Assembly (NCBI RefSeq): GCF_030063205.1 | Contig: NZ_JASISQ010000002.1 | Span: 124,001 to 188,000, forward strand | Source of the DNA: Arthrobacter antibioticus | Lineage (GTDB): Bacteria; Actinomycetota; Actinomycetes; Actinomycetales; Micrococcaceae | Reading direction: 5' to 3' | DNA: 64,000 nucleotides | Shown: positions 1 through 8,650 of the stretch, one piece after another | How positions within the stretch are numbered: the stretch's first letter is position 1 | How the letters are laid out: each line of letters begins with the position of its first letter | Position numbers and translations under genes: made by a program | Notes under the pieces: model-generated | What the model was told of the DNA's origin: nothing | The model's input: only the letters and a program-made list of their open reading frames with translations | The model's database searches: none

Positions 1-1
1 A

Positions 2-751
2 TTTAACCTCCTCAAGGGCCTAAAAACCGTGTTTGGGACGCAGGCGCTGTGGAATGGGGCCAAAGCGTTGCTGAAGACAGCCGTCGTCGGACTTGTATTG
101 TTCATTGTCATCGAAGGGCTAACATCGACGCTCTTGCGTTCCTCCGGTGCCCTGCCCATTTCAGAACTGCTATCCACAGCCGGTGCGGGACTTGTTCAAT
201 TGATCCAGTACGCGGTTACCGCTGGAATGCTCTTGGCTGTGGCTGACGTTTTTGTTGTTTCCCGGCGAAATCGAAAACGGACGCGAATGACCAAAAAAGA
301 GGTTAAAGATGAGCACAAGAGCACCGATGGTGATCCACTGGTAAAGTCGGCCCGTCGCCAACGCCAGTTGAGTATGGCTCGGAACCGCATGATGGGCGCG
401 GTGGCGACGGCCGACGTCGTGCTGGTAAACCCCACCCACGTAGCCGTGGCACTGCGTTATGAGCCCGGTAAATCAGCTCCCCGCGTTGTGGCCAAGGGTG
501 CGGATCGGGTTGCTCTGCGCATCCGCGCCGAGGCCGAGGCCAAAAAGGTGCCGGTCGTTAAAGACATTCCGCTGGCCCGCGCCCTACACGGCTCCTGTGA
601 GCTGGGAGCTGAAATTCCGGTGGCACTGTACAACCAGGTAGCAGCCGTCTTGGCCTTCGTCATGGCGCTGAAGAAGCGTGGTGGCTCCGCCGGAACCCAC
701 CAGATATTAGCTGCCGGATCAAGCATTCCTCCGAGTCTGGTCCCGGTATGA
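2..751 (+). CDS. flhB: Flagellar export apparatus protein FlhB, C-terminal part (5' end outside window)
   Basis: FlhB is the membrane gate and substrate-specificity switch of the flagellar type III export apparatus. The frame is open from base 2, so the N-terminal membrane region lies outside the window. What remains is the last hydrophobic segments, a basic linker, and the cytoplasmic domain with the NPTH self-cleavage motif at 428-439, where the family cleaves between Asn and Pro. The sequence after NPTH (VAVALRYEPGKSAPRVVAKG) fits the FlhB signature. A stop at 749-751 and a 49-base gap precede flhA, as expected for a flagellar operon. Recognition of the family is firm; only the 5' extent is unknown. 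Confidence 0.93.
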   Translation, partial: FNLLKGLKTVFGTQALWNGAKALLKTAVVGLVLFIVIEGLTSTLLRSSGALPISELLSTAGAGLVQLIQYAVTAGMLLAVADVFVVSRRNRKRTRMTKKEVKDEHKSTDGDPLVKSARRQRQLSMARNRMMGAVATADVVLVNPTHVAVALRYEPGKSAPRVVAKGADRVALRIRAEAEAKKVPVVKDIPLARALHGSCELGAEIPVALYNQVAAVLAFVMALKKRGGSAGTHQILAAGSSIPPSLVPV

Positions 752-800
752 ATAGCAACGCCGCCGTATTGTCCCGTCCTTCCAACCTAAGGAAACCGCT

Positions 801-2846
801 GTGAACCGCAACGTGTCAAGCATGGCCATCCCCATGGGTGTGGTGGGCATTGTGCTGCTGCTTGTGGTGCCCATTCCCACCATTTTGTTGGACATACTGA
901 TCATCATCAACATCGTGTTTGCACTTTTGGTGCTCATGAACACCATGTTTGTGCAGAAACCTCTTGACTTCTCCGTATTCCCGTCGCTGCTGTTGGTTGC
1001 TACGTTGTTCCGGCTGGGCTTGAATGTTGCTTCAACTCGTCTAGTTCTGGGACAAGCCCATGCGGGGGCGGTCATCCAGGCTTTTGGTGAAGTGACAATT
1101 GGTGGAAACCTCATCATCGGGGCCGTGATTTTCCTGATTCTTGTGGTCATTCAGTTCGTCGTGGTCACTAAGGGTGCCGAGCGAGTAGCCGAGGTTGGTG
1201 CCAGGTTCACTCTGGACGCCATGCCAGGAAAGCAGATGGCGATTGATGCGGACCTCAACACGGGTTTGATCACTGACGCCGAAGCTAAGGACCGCCGGGC
1301 GGAAGTATCCGCCGAGGCTGATTTCTACGGTTCTATGGATGGAGCATCGAAGTTCGTCAAGGGTGATGCAATAGTCGGCATCATCATTATCTTGATCAAC
1401 CTCATTGGTGGAATTGCAATTGGCCTGGGCCAGCGCGGTATGGAAATCTCCGACGCCTTGCACACCTATTCCATGCTGTCCATGGGCGACGGATTGGTCT
1501 CGCAGATCCCCGCGCTGCTCATGGCCGTGGCTACAGGCATGATTGTCACCCGCTCCAATGCTTCTGCCGATCTAGGAACGACGGCGGCCGCACAGCTAAC
1601 GCAATCACGTCCGGCTTTGATGGTGGCTGGCATTGCGGCGATCATCATGGCACTGATCCCCGGTATGCCAGCGCTTTTGTTCCTAAGTGTTGGTGCACTG
1701 ATGCTGTTCATGGGTCAGCGGGTTAAATCCGCGGAAAAAGCTGCGGCTCAGGCATTGGCTTTGGAGTCTTTGCCTTCTGCTGCGCCCGTAGAAACTACGC
1801 AGGACATCCTTGAACAAATGCGGGTTCAGCCCCTCGAGATCCAACTGGCCACTGATTTGGTGGACTTGGTGAACGGATCCGCCGATGATCTGCTGGCCCG
1901 CATCCGGGCCCTGCGGCACAAAGTTGCCATGGAACTGGGAATCGTGGTGCCACCGGTGAGGACGCGAGATCACGTGGAACTGCCGCTATCTAGCTATGTC
2001 ATCCGCATTGCGGGAGTGGAGGCCGGCCGTGGCACCGCCCCACCCGGTCGGGTGCTGGCGCTGGGAGATAATCTAGCGGGCTTGCCGGGCACCCCCACTG
2101 TGGAGCCGGTCTTTGGGCTGGCAGGGAAATGGGTACCGGCAGAAATGCGGCACAGTGCGGAAATGGCTGGTGCCACGGTTGTGGACCGTGTCTCGGTCCT
2201 TGTCACCCACCTTTCCTCCGTTGTCAGTGCCAATGCTGCGCGGCTCTTGAGCCGGGAGGATGTTCGGGTCCTCACCGAGGGCGTGAAGGAAGTGTCTCCT
2301 TCCACCGTCGAGGAACTGGTTCCTGCGTTGCTGTCCCTGGGTGAGGTGCAAAGTGTCCTACAGGGCCTGCTAAGCGAGCAGGTGCCCATTAATGATTTGC
2401 CTCGCATCTACGAATCGTTGTCACTGCAAGCCAAAAAGGGAACCGATACCGAGGGACTCGTTGAGGCTGCGCGGAACTCGTTGGGCCCCGTCATTGCTGA
2501 TAAGTATTTGGATGAGGGTACTCTGGCGGTGCTCATGATCGATCCAACTCTGGAGCAGGAAATGCTCGAAGGGCTGCGTCCCTCCGAGCTGGGCACCCAG
2601 ATCATGATGGATGCCAACAAGCTCGACGCCGTCCTGGGTTCAGTAAGCGACAGAGCGGCCGATGCCGAGGCGGCCGGCAGGAATACCGTCCTGGTCTGCG
2701 CTCCGGCACTGCGTCCGGCAGTGCGCAGACTTGTGGCTGGGCGGGTTTCCGGACTCCCAGTCCTGTCCTACACCGAGGCTACCTCCGGTAACCCAACCAT
2801 TGAAACGTTAGGAGTGATTCGCGGTGTCCAGCCAATTTCAGCTTAA
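801..2846 (+). CDS. flhA: Flagellar biosynthesis protein FlhA
   Basis: FlhA is the ion-driven export gate of the flagellar type III secretion system and docks chaperone-substrate complexes through its cytoplasmic ring. The 681-residue product has the normal family length. About eight hydrophobic segments fill the first ~315 residues, followed by a linker and a cytoplasmic domain ending near GVIRGVQPISA. The conserved loop after the early membrane segments (KGAERVAEVGARFTLDAMPG, then the DAEAKDRRAE stretch) is easy to see. GTG is chosen as start because AAGGAAA lies just upstream. The gene follows flhB and its end overlaps the next gene by 23 bases, so the genes are likely cotranscribed and translationally coupled. 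Confidence 0.95.
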   Translation: MNRNVSSMAIPMGVVGIVLLLVVPIPTILLDILIIINIVFALLVLMNTMFVQKPLDFSVFPSLLLVATLFRLGLNVASTRLVLGQAHAGAVIQAFGEVTIGGNLIIGAVIFLILVVIQFVVVTKGAERVAEVGARFTLDAMPGKQMAIDADLNTGLITDAEAKDRRAEVSAEADFYGSMDGASKFVKGDAIVGIIIILINLIGGIAIGLGQRGMEISDALHTYSMLSMGDGLVSQIPALLMAVATGMIVTRSNASADLGTTAAAQLTQSRPALMVAGIAAIIMALIPGMPALLFLSVGALMLFMGQRVKSAEKAAAQALALESLPSAAPVETTQDILEQMRVQPLEIQLATDLVDLVNGSADDLLARIRALRHKVAMELGIVVPPVRTRDHVELPLSSYVIRIAGVEAGRGTAPPGRVLALGDNLAGLPGTPTVEPVFGLAGKWVPAEMRHSAEMAGATVVDRVSVLVTHLSSVVSANAARLLSREDVRVLTEGVKEVSPSTVEELVPALLSLGEVQSVLQGLLSEQVPINDLPRIYESLSLQAKKGTDTEGLVEAARNSLGPVIADKYLDEGTLAVLMIDPTLEQEMLEGLRPSELGTQIMMDANKLDAVLGSVSDRAADAEAAGRNTVLVCAPALRPAVRRLVAGRVSGLPVLSYTEATSGNPTIETLGVIRGVQPISA

Positions 2847-3726
2847 GGGTCACAGCATGGAGAGCCTGCGCTGGCAGCTCTTCGAAACCTACGGTTCCAG
2901 GGCCCGGATTATCCGTGCAGAACGGATCCAGACCGGCGGAGTTTTTGGGATCGGGGCAATCACCAGCTTCGAAGTAAACGTGGAAGTTGATGACCTTCAG
3001 GAGGATGATCCGGGGCTGACACGCCATGAACGCTCGCGGTTAGTGGAGGTCAACCGAGGCCCGGCAGTGCCGAGACGTGGCCTCGGGGCGTTGTTGGCCC
3101 AAGCGGACAACGCTGATAGTGCTGCGCCAAGCCAAACACTGAAGGCCCTTGAACAGAAACCAGATTTTGATGCCATCATGGGAGAGCTTGCTGGCGAAGA
3201 TCCCTACGATGATTCTGCCCAGGTGGACTCGGCAAGAGCCATGCCTCGACCGTCGCAGCGGCCAGGAGATGTCATCATCCTGGCGGGATTGCGTGAACAG
3301 CCGTTGCATACGGCCTGGAGCATGATTAGTACCCTTATGGGTGGTGCAGACCTGCTGACAGCAGGAGACCACCGCTCTGTGGGCGTCAGCCACGTCTTTC
3401 TCGATAGCGTGGGGGTGAAGAGGGCGCAAGCCCTGGCAGCCAGCGTAGGAAGGCCGCTATTGATAGCATTTAGCTTTGGCCAACGCGGATCATCTAACTT
3501 GTCGGTGCTTGCCTCTCTACGGCCCGCCCAGCTGTGGCTGGTGGTGGACGCAGCTCACAAGCCTGAAGACACTCAGTCATGGGTTCGCCGGGCCTGTAGG
3601 TACGCGGTTCCTGACGCTTTGGCTGTTGTGGGGGCCACTGACACTATGACGCCGGAAACGGTCAATGAGCTTCGGCTCCCGGTTGGCTGGGTGGACGGTC
3701 ACCAGGCAACATCAACTGAGCTTTAA
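2824..3726 (+). CDS. FlhF-like flagellar protein without a recognisable GTPase P-loop
   Basis: This 300-residue protein sits where flhF follows flhA in many flagellar operons. Residues 4-45 match the FlhF N-terminal pattern (basic beta strand, ESLRWQLFETYGSRARII, then a glycine turn). A low-complexity linker follows, then a region that keeps late SRP-GTPase features: LWLVVDAAHKPEDTQSW near 236-252, DALAVVGATDTM, and the closing LPVGWVDGH. Where FlhF has its P-loop (GxTGxGKTT) this protein reads VIILAGLREQPLHTAW, so GTP binding by the usual loop is not expected. GTG 2824 is preferred to ATG 2857 because only the longer form keeps the first strand (FQLKGHSM) of the FlhF N domain. It may be a divergent, GTPase-dead FlhF; its role is inferred from position. 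Confidence 0.7.
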   Translation: MSSQFQLKGHSMESLRWQLFETYGSRARIIRAERIQTGGVFGIGAITSFEVNVEVDDLQEDDPGLTRHERSRLVEVNRGPAVPRRGLGALLAQADNADSAAPSQTLKALEQKPDFDAIMGELAGEDPYDDSAQVDSARAMPRPSQRPGDVIILAGLREQPLHTAWSMISTLMGGADLLTAGDHRSVGVSHVFLDSVGVKRAQALAASVGRPLLIAFSFGQRGSSNLSVLASLRPAQLWLVVDAAHKPEDTQSWVRRACRYAVPDALAVVGATDTMTPETVNELRLPVGWVDGHQATSTEL

Positions 3727-3761
3727 TATTCCCCCAACTGCATATCCAGGGAAGGAACTGC

Positions 3762-4025
3762 ATGCTGGTACTAACACGCAAGATTGGCGAAAAGATTGTC
3801 ATCGCAGGAAACATCACGGTGACAATTCTCGATGGCGGCCGCGGCGAAGGGGTGCGCATAGGCATTGACGCCCCACGGGATGTGAGCATTCATCGAAGTG
3901 AGGTCATCGATGCCGTTTCGGCAAGCAACTTAGAAGCTGTGGAAGGCTCGGCGGTGGTGGCTACACAAAGTGCTGATAGTCCTGAACAGCTCATTCTGGC
4001 CGCATTGGGCATTACGCTGACCTAG
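3762..4025 (+). CDS. csrA: Carbon storage regulator CsrA
   Basis: CsrA is a small dimeric RNA-binding protein that represses translation by binding GGA motifs. In Gram-positive bacteria it typically controls flagellin synthesis and is antagonised by FliW. The first ~50 residues are a textbook CsrA domain (MLVLTRKIGEKIVIAGNITV, then GVRIGIDAPRDVSIHRSEV, including the RNA-contacting VSIHR region). At 87 residues it is longer than the usual 60-75, because of a C-terminal tail rich in Ala, Ser and Val. A GGAAGGAA ribosome site lies upstream and the gene is the last of the flagellar run. No fliW is visible here. Confidence 0.93.
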   Translation: MLVLTRKIGEKIVIAGNITVTILDGGRGEGVRIGIDAPRDVSIHRSEVIDAVSASNLEAVEGSAVVATQSADSPEQLILAALGITLT

Positions 4026-4044
4026 ATGCGGACTGCGTGGGAGG

Positions 4045-5670
4045 TTACTTCTCCCACGGTGCCTTGAATGGAAAATACTTTTCTAGAAAATCCGTAACAA
4101 GTTCGCGGCGCTCAGTTGACGTGGCGTCACCGAAACTGCCGTCATTAAGGCACAGAAAATCCGCGTTTCGGCGCGCTAAAATTCCATCCAGTGCCGCCAG
4201 ACCCTTATTGCTGGTGGTATCAACATAGATACCCTTCCCGTCTTTGTGCATGACGGCCCGGCCGGTCAGCAGCGCGTAGTAGTGGTAAAGAGAGTTCGTA
4301 ACCGAAATATTATCGCCAGCCCGGAAGGTACTGGCTGCGGTTGCGGCAAACTCGGGGGCAAACTCCTCGCCAAGTTCGGCCAGTACGGACCGTCTCAGAG
4401 GTGCCGCGCTATGTTCTAGATGGTGGGTGGTGAAGGCGCCAAAGCGGTCCCACAAGAGCCGTCGATTCACGCGGGCAGAGTTTTCAAAACCGCTACGCTG
4501 TGGCTCACTAACGCCGAGCCCAATCCTGTTGGGCGAAAGCATGAAGCGGGTTATGCCACCGGGGGTGAAGAATAATTCCGGTGAAAGTGGCCGGCCAAAG
4601 AACATGTCGTCATTGGAATATAAGAAGTGTTCGGCCAAGCCGTCAATGAGGTGCAATTGCGACTCCACCGCCATGGAATTGTGGGTGGGCAGCACTGAGG
4701 GGTCCGCAAAATGCTCGTGGCTGCGCACAAGTGTGACGTTGGGGTGCTTGGCCAACCAAGCCGGTGCAGGAGAGTCCGTGGCAATAAAAATGCGCCTCAC
4801 CCAAGGGGCAAACAGGTACACGGAGCGCAGAGCATACTTCAGCTCGTCTACGTGGCGGAAGCGCGATTCGTGCTCATCGCCTTCGCCAAGCAGCGCGCCT
4901 GCTTCCATTTCGCGGCGTGCATCCTGATACGCCTGAGTGCTGCCATCAACCCAGGAGAAGACCATGTCAATCTCAAAACGAATGTCAAAAGCATGGTCCA
5001 TGAACATGTTTTCGATTGTTGGCCAATTTTGACCGTACATATTTACTGAACTGCGAGTGGCACTTGCGCGATCAACGGTTCGCCGCGTCAGGGAATTTTC
5101 CACCGGGAGATCAATGTGGGTATCAGTGAAAGACCAGAGTTCGATCTGGACTCCCCACGCCGCACCATAATACAAACCACCGCGTGGCTCAATGCGGGGG
5201 CGAAACAACCTCATAATGCGTGTGCTGGGTGCGGCGGCCAGCTTCCCCTCTGCAAGCAACACAGTGATTTTCTTTGTATCAACACTGCGCGCGTAGAAAG
5301 GCTCATGCGCGAAGGCAGTGGCGAGTGCTTGTTCTAGCGCTGGGCGCAGTGTGCGCTCAATTGCAAGCACCGGACGTTGATCATTGCCTCGGACTAGCAG
5401 GTAATCGATTGTGCATGCATCCAACACTGCCCGGATAGCCAGGAGGTCCTCCACCATGGCCTCGTGCGGCGTCAGCCCATTTTTCCCTGCGCCATTTTTC
5501 CCTGCGCCATTGAGCAGGGCCAGCCGACCACGGTTCAGCACCACATCATCACGGCTGAGAATAAGTTCCGCCTGGGGGCTCATTGCTGTGGTGGGACCAT
5601 TGATGGGCGTGCTGGTCAGGGCTGGCTCCGGGGACTCAGTGGGGCTGGATGTGAAGGGGAACCAACACAC
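4045..5670 (-). CDS. Stealth-family polysaccharide hexose-1-phosphate transferase
   Basis: Stealth proteins build phosphodiester-linked surface polysaccharides by moving sugar-1-phosphate units and resemble GlcNAc-1-phosphotransferase. The four-part signature is visible: CR1 IDMVFSWVDG near residues 234-243, CR2 FRHVDELKYALRSVYLFAPW leading into RRIFIATDS and THNSMAVESQLH, the acidic YSNDDMFFGRPL at 351-362, and a C-terminal CR4-like LNDGSFGDATSTERREL. The N-terminal ~230 residues are less conserved. The start is uncertain: GTG 5670 gives 541 residues and ATG 5583 gives 512, and neither has a good ribosome site. A 15-bp tandem duplication at 5477-5506 puts a repeated GAGKN unit near residue 55. 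It is convergent with the flagellar genes; a link to flagellar or wall glycan is only inference. Confidence 0.85.
   Translation of the reverse strand: MCWFPFTSSPTESPEPALTSTPINGPTTAMSPQAELILSRDDVVLNRGRLALLNGAGKNGAGKNGLTPHEAMVEDLLAIRAVLDACTIDYLLVRGNDQRPVLAIERTLRPALEQALATAFAHEPFYARSVDTKKITVLLAEGKLAAAPSTRIMRLFRPRIEPRGGLYYGAAWGVQIELWSFTDTHIDLPVENSLTRRTVDRASATRSSVNMYGQNWPTIENMFMDHAFDIRFEIDMVFSWVDGSTQAYQDARREMEAGALLGEGDEHESRFRHVDELKYALRSVYLFAPWVRRIFIATDSPAPAWLAKHPNVTLVRSHEHFADPSVLPTHNSMAVESQLHLIDGLAEHFLYSNDDMFFGRPLSPELFFTPGGITRFMLSPNRIGLGVSEPQRSGFENSARVNRRLLWDRFGAFTTHHLEHSAAPLRRSVLAELGEEFAPEFAATAASTFRAGDNISVTNSLYHYYALLTGRAVMHKDGKGIYVDTTSNKGLAALDGILARRNADFLCLNDGSFGDATSTERRELVTDFLEKYFPFKAPWEK
5477..5511. 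repeat. 15-bp tandem duplication inside the Stealth gene
   Basis: The unit CCATTTTTCCCTGCG occurs at 5477-5491 and again at 5492-5506, followed by a partial third copy. It adds five codons (GAGKN on the minus strand) without breaking the frame, and looks like a recent slippage duplication. Confidence 0.85.
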
Positions 5671-5720
5671 GAACAGAGTCCGGTGCTAGTCACTGAAAGA
5701 GTTTACCGCGCGTGTGCTTT

Positions 5721-6158
5721 CTATTTCTTTTGTTCTTTCCTTTTTTGTGTACGGCATGTCCGGTTGAACAGCAGTGCCACAGCAATGCCTGCCAACCAGA
5801 AATCCTTAGCCATGGAGGTGCCCTCGGGAGTTGGGCGGATACTGCCGGGCGCTGTCATGCCCGGGGTTTTAAGGTAGGTGGCCACCAGCCCGCTAGAAAA
5901 GACACCCAACGCAAGTCCGGCCAAGCGGCTGGGAATAAATGGAGTTAATATCAGCGAGCCAAGGGCAATTTCGGAAACACTTAAGGAACGCCCAAACTGG
6001 TCAGCTGAGAGCTTCGCAGCCTGTGGGATGACGCGTTGTGCGGAAGTTTGCAGGCCCGCGGCTTGATCCTTGGTGAGGCTGAGCTTGCCAATCCCGGCGT
6101 TGAGTATGAAAGCTCCGGAGACGAGTCGGAGTGCTGCGTTGCTGATGCTAAATCCCAT
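5721..6158 (-). CDS. Small integral membrane protein, DoxX-like
   Basis: The 145-residue product has about four hydrophobic segments: an N-terminal one with LRLVSGAFILNAGIGKL, one around residues 65-80 (LGSLILTPFI), one around LAGLALGVFSSGLVATYL, and a last one before a Lys/Arg/Gln-rich end. The layout and the early LRxxxGxxFxxxGxxKL-like motif resemble DoxX/DoxD membrane proteins, but the match is by eye only. The minus-strand start ATG 6158 is preceded by CAGGAGCTCACC. It stands alone between two other minus-strand genes. Function unknown. Confidence 0.6.
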   Translation of the reverse strand: MGFSISNAALRLVSGAFILNAGIGKLSLTKDQAAGLQTSAQRVIPQAAKLSADQFGRSLSVSEIALGSLILTPFIPSRLAGLALGVFSSGLVATYLKTPGMTAPGSIRPTPEGTSMAKDFWLAGIAVALLFNRTCRTQKRKEQKK

Positions 6159-6254
6159 GGTGAGCTCCTGTGCATTCTGGTGGCTGTCTAAAGGTTCAGC
6201 CTAAGGTTGCTGGCCCTGTGTGGCTAGTGTTCTGGCACGTTGGCCGATTCAACG

Positions 6255-6317
6255 CGCCGAGTTGCCACTTATGGTGCCCAAAATCGAGTTTACGACACCA
6301 TAAGTGGCAACTCGGCG
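6255..6317. terminator. 22-bp perfect inverted repeat after the TetR gene
   Basis: The arm CGCCGAGTTGCCACTTATGGTG (bases 6255-6276, 22 nt in total) is matched by its exact complement at 6296-6317, with a 19-nt loop. It lies just past the 3' end of the minus-strand TetR gene. No T-tract follows, so it may terminate weakly, protect mRNA ends or be a repeat element. Confidence 0.55.
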
Positions 6318-6332
6318 TGAGTTTGCTATGAA

Positions 6333-7049
6333 TTAGCCGCTGGGCGGTTCCATAGTGGCTGCGAGTCCTGCGATCATGGCTTTTAGGCCCAGAGTAAATG
6401 CAGCATCCGCATCATTTCGAGAAGAAGCGGAACCCTCTGAGGCCCCTGAACCCTGAGGGTCGACGCGGCCTCGACGGGCGACGGCGGCGCTGAAGTTCGG
6501 TGATTGCGGCGCCATGGTGCCGGCGTCGAAGATGTCAGCTGGGGCATTTGCATCGTAGGCGGAACCGTAGATGAACGATTCCAGGGCAACCACCGCGTCA
6601 ATGATTCCCTCGGGTGCCCAGCCTGCGGCGAGAAAGCCGTTGGTGACGGCCTCATACATGGTGATGGTTTTGGGGGCGTTGGTTACCGGCAGTAGGGCAA
6701 TGACGGGGATGAGCGGCAAATGCGAGGCAAAAACGTTCCTGTAAGAATGCGCCCAGGTGTTGACGGCCGTTTCCCAAGACTCGGTGGCAAAGCTTGAAAC
6801 ATCAACTCTTCCCATCAAGTGGTCTTCCACCAGTAGCAGTACGTCTTGTTTGGAGCGAACATGGTTGTACAGCGCCGATGGCGCTACATTCATTGACCTG
6901 GCTAGTGCCGCCATGGTGAGGCCTTTGTAACCATCGTGACTGATTAGTTTCAGGGCTGCCCTGGTGATCCGGGCGGAACTGAGCAGCGCGTGCGGGGGGC
7001 GACCTGCCCGGCGTCGTCCGTCTCCTGGCACTTCTGCAGCTGAAACCAA
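6333..7049 (-). CDS. TetR-family transcriptional regulator of the putrescine locus
   Basis: The N-terminal half carries a TetR helix-turn-helix (ARITRAALKLISHDGYKGLT, then MAALARSMNVAPSALYNHV), followed by a C-terminal ligand domain with a low-complexity stretch before the last helix. The open frame extends to TTG 7085, but TTG 7049 is preferred because AAGGAG (7058-7063 on the minus strand) sits exactly 8 nt before it, giving about 238 residues. The gene diverges from the putrescine oxidase operon and a 21-bp palindrome lies between them (7139-7159), so it probably represses that operon until a polyamine or breakdown product binds. The ligand is inferred from context. Confidence 0.85.
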   Translation of the reverse strand: MVSAAEVPGDGRRRAGRPPHALLSSARITRAALKLISHDGYKGLTMAALARSMNVAPSALYNHVRSKQDVLLLVEDHLMGRVDVSSFATESWETAVNTWAHSYRNVFASHLPLIPVIALLPVTNAPKTITMYEAVTNGFLAAGWAPEGIIDAVVALESFIYGSAYDANAPADIFDAGTMAPQSPNFSAAVARRGRVDPQGSGASEGSASSRNDADAAFTLGLKAMIAGLAATMEPPSG

Positions 7050-7138
7050 GGCGGGTACTCCTTCTCCACCCCGGCTGGGGCACAACTTATTTACTCACAC
7101 CACTTTACGGATGTGGTGATGTCAGTTACAGTCTATTC

Positions 7139-7159
7139 TAAATGAACGGCATTCATTTA
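7139..7159. promoter_or_regulatory. Palindromic operator between tetR and puo
   Basis: TAAATGAA-CGGCA-TTCATTTA: perfect 8-bp arms around a 5-bp centre, a size and shape typical of TetR operators. It lies 40 bases before the putrescine oxidase start and 90 bases from the TetR start, so one repressor could control both directions. The putative -10 TATTCT (7134-7139) touches its left edge. Confidence 0.65.
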
Positions 7160-7198
7160 GTGAGGCCCATCACTGGATGCTGCACAAGAGAGGTAGTC

Positions 7199-8593
7199 AT
7201 GAGTTCTGCAGGAAACTCCACCATCGAGCGCGAACGTAACTGTGATGTGGTCATCATCGGCGCAGGCCCATCGGGATTGACCGCAGCCCGTGAGTTGAAG
7301 AAAGCCGGGCTGAGCGTTGCAGTTGTTGAGGCGCGCGACCGTGTGGGAGGACGCACGTGGTCCAACACGATTGACGGAGCATGGCTGGAAATTGGAGGCC
7401 AATGGGTTTCCCCGGATCAGACTGCCTTGATTGGTTTACTTGAGGAACTCGGCCTGGACACGTACTCCCGCTATCGCGATGGGGACAGCGTCTACATTGC
7501 CCCGGACGGCACCCGCACCCGGTACACCGGTGAGATGTTCCCGGTCAGCTCTGATACCGAGGCGCAGATGGACAAACTCATCCAAACCCTGGATGAGTTG
7601 GCCGCCGCCATGGATCCCGCCAAGCCATGGGAACACCCGCAGGCGCGTGAACTGGATATAGTTTCCTTCCACCACTGGCTGCGCGGCCAATCCGATAACG
7701 AGGAAGCCTGCAATAACATTGGCCTGTTCATCGCCGGCGGGATGCTGACCAAACCCGCGCACGCTTTCTCGGCTCTGCAGGCTGTCATGATGGCCTCCAC
7801 TGCTGGCTCCTTCACCAACTTGGTGGATGACAATTTTATCCTCGACAAGCGCGTCGTGGGCGGTATGCAGGGCGTTTCGGTAGCCATCGCCAACGACCTC
7901 GGTGAGGATGTTTTTCTGAATTCTCCTGCCCGCACCATCCGCTGGGAGAAGTACGACGGCGACTACCGGGCCACCGTAATTGCCGACGGCGTCACCGTAA
8001 CTGCCCGCCGCGTCATCATGGCCGTCCCGCCGAACCTGTACAGCCGGGTCTCTTACGATCCGCCGCTGCCGCGCCGTCAGCACCAGATGCACCAGCACCA
8101 GTCGTTGGGTTTTGTGATCAAAGTTCACGCTGTCTACGAGACTCCGTTCTGGCGTGAAGATGGCCTGTCCGGCACCGGTTTCAGTGCGTCCTCTCTGGTC
8201 CAGGAGGTTTACGACAACACCAACCACGAGGACTCCCGCGGCACCTTGGTTGGCTTCATCTCGGATGAGAAGGCCGATTACGCCTTCACCCTCTCTCCCG
8301 AACAGCGCAAAAAAGAAATCACAGCAGCGCTCGCAGAGTTCCTAGGCGACGCCGCCGCGGACCCCGTTGTCTATTACGAATCCGACTGGGGAACAGAGGA
8401 ATGGACTCGCGGGGCCTATGCCTCCAGCTACGATCTGGGCGGCCTGCACCGCTATGGCGCGGACCAGCTGACCCCCGTTGGACCCATCCATTGGTCTTGC
8501 TCGGATCTGGCCGCTGAGGGCTACCAGCACGTTGACGGTGCTGTCCGCATGGGACAGTTCACCGCGGCTAACTTGATTGCCGAACTGAAGTAA
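7199..8593 (+). CDS. puo: Putrescine oxidase (FAD-dependent)
   Basis: This enzyme oxidatively deaminates putrescine to 4-aminobutanal (cyclising to 1-pyrroline), with release of ammonia and hydrogen peroxide. The sequence is very close, from memory, to Rhodococcus/Kocuria putrescine oxidase: an N-terminal FAD Rossmann motif (VVIIGAGPSGLTAARELKKA), the RVGGRTW loop, EIGGQWVSPDQTALI, FIAGGMLTKPAHAFSALQAV in the middle, and PVGPIHWSCSDLAAEGY with VDGAVRMGQ at the FAD-binding end. ATG 7199 is chosen (GAGAGG upstream); the frame is open from 7142, but that start lies inside the operator. The product is 464 residues, usual for the family. It heads an operon with the stress protein and permease below. 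Confidence 0.9.
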   Translation: MSSAGNSTIERERNCDVVIIGAGPSGLTAARELKKAGLSVAVVEARDRVGGRTWSNTIDGAWLEIGGQWVSPDQTALIGLLEELGLDTYSRYRDGDSVYIAPDGTRTRYTGEMFPVSSDTEAQMDKLIQTLDELAAAMDPAKPWEHPQARELDIVSFHHWLRGQSDNEEACNNIGLFIAGGMLTKPAHAFSALQAVMMASTAGSFTNLVDDNFILDKRVVGGMQGVSVAIANDLGEDVFLNSPARTIRWEKYDGDYRATVIADGVTVTARRVIMAVPPNLYSRVSYDPPLPRRQHQMHQHQSLGFVIKVHAVYETPFWREDGLSGTGFSASSLVQEVYDNTNHEDSRGTLVGFISDEKADYAFTLSPEQRKKEITAALAEFLGDAAADPVVYYESDWGTEEWTRGAYASSYDLGGLHRYGADQLTPVGPIHWSCSDLAAEGYQHVDGAVRMGQFTAANLIAELK

Positions 8594-8650
8594 AACAGCC
8601 ACTAGGCGCCATCAGCAGCACAGTGACAATGACGTCCTGAGGAGGACCTT

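Noticed and set aside
4427-4927. Plus-strand ORF of 166 codons inside the Stealth gene
   Set aside because: It is antisense to conserved Stealth motifs and has no family signal.
7436-8227. Minus-strand ORF of 263 codons inside putrescine oxidase
   Set aside because: It is antisense to a clearly conserved enzyme; long shadow frames are common in high-GC DNA.
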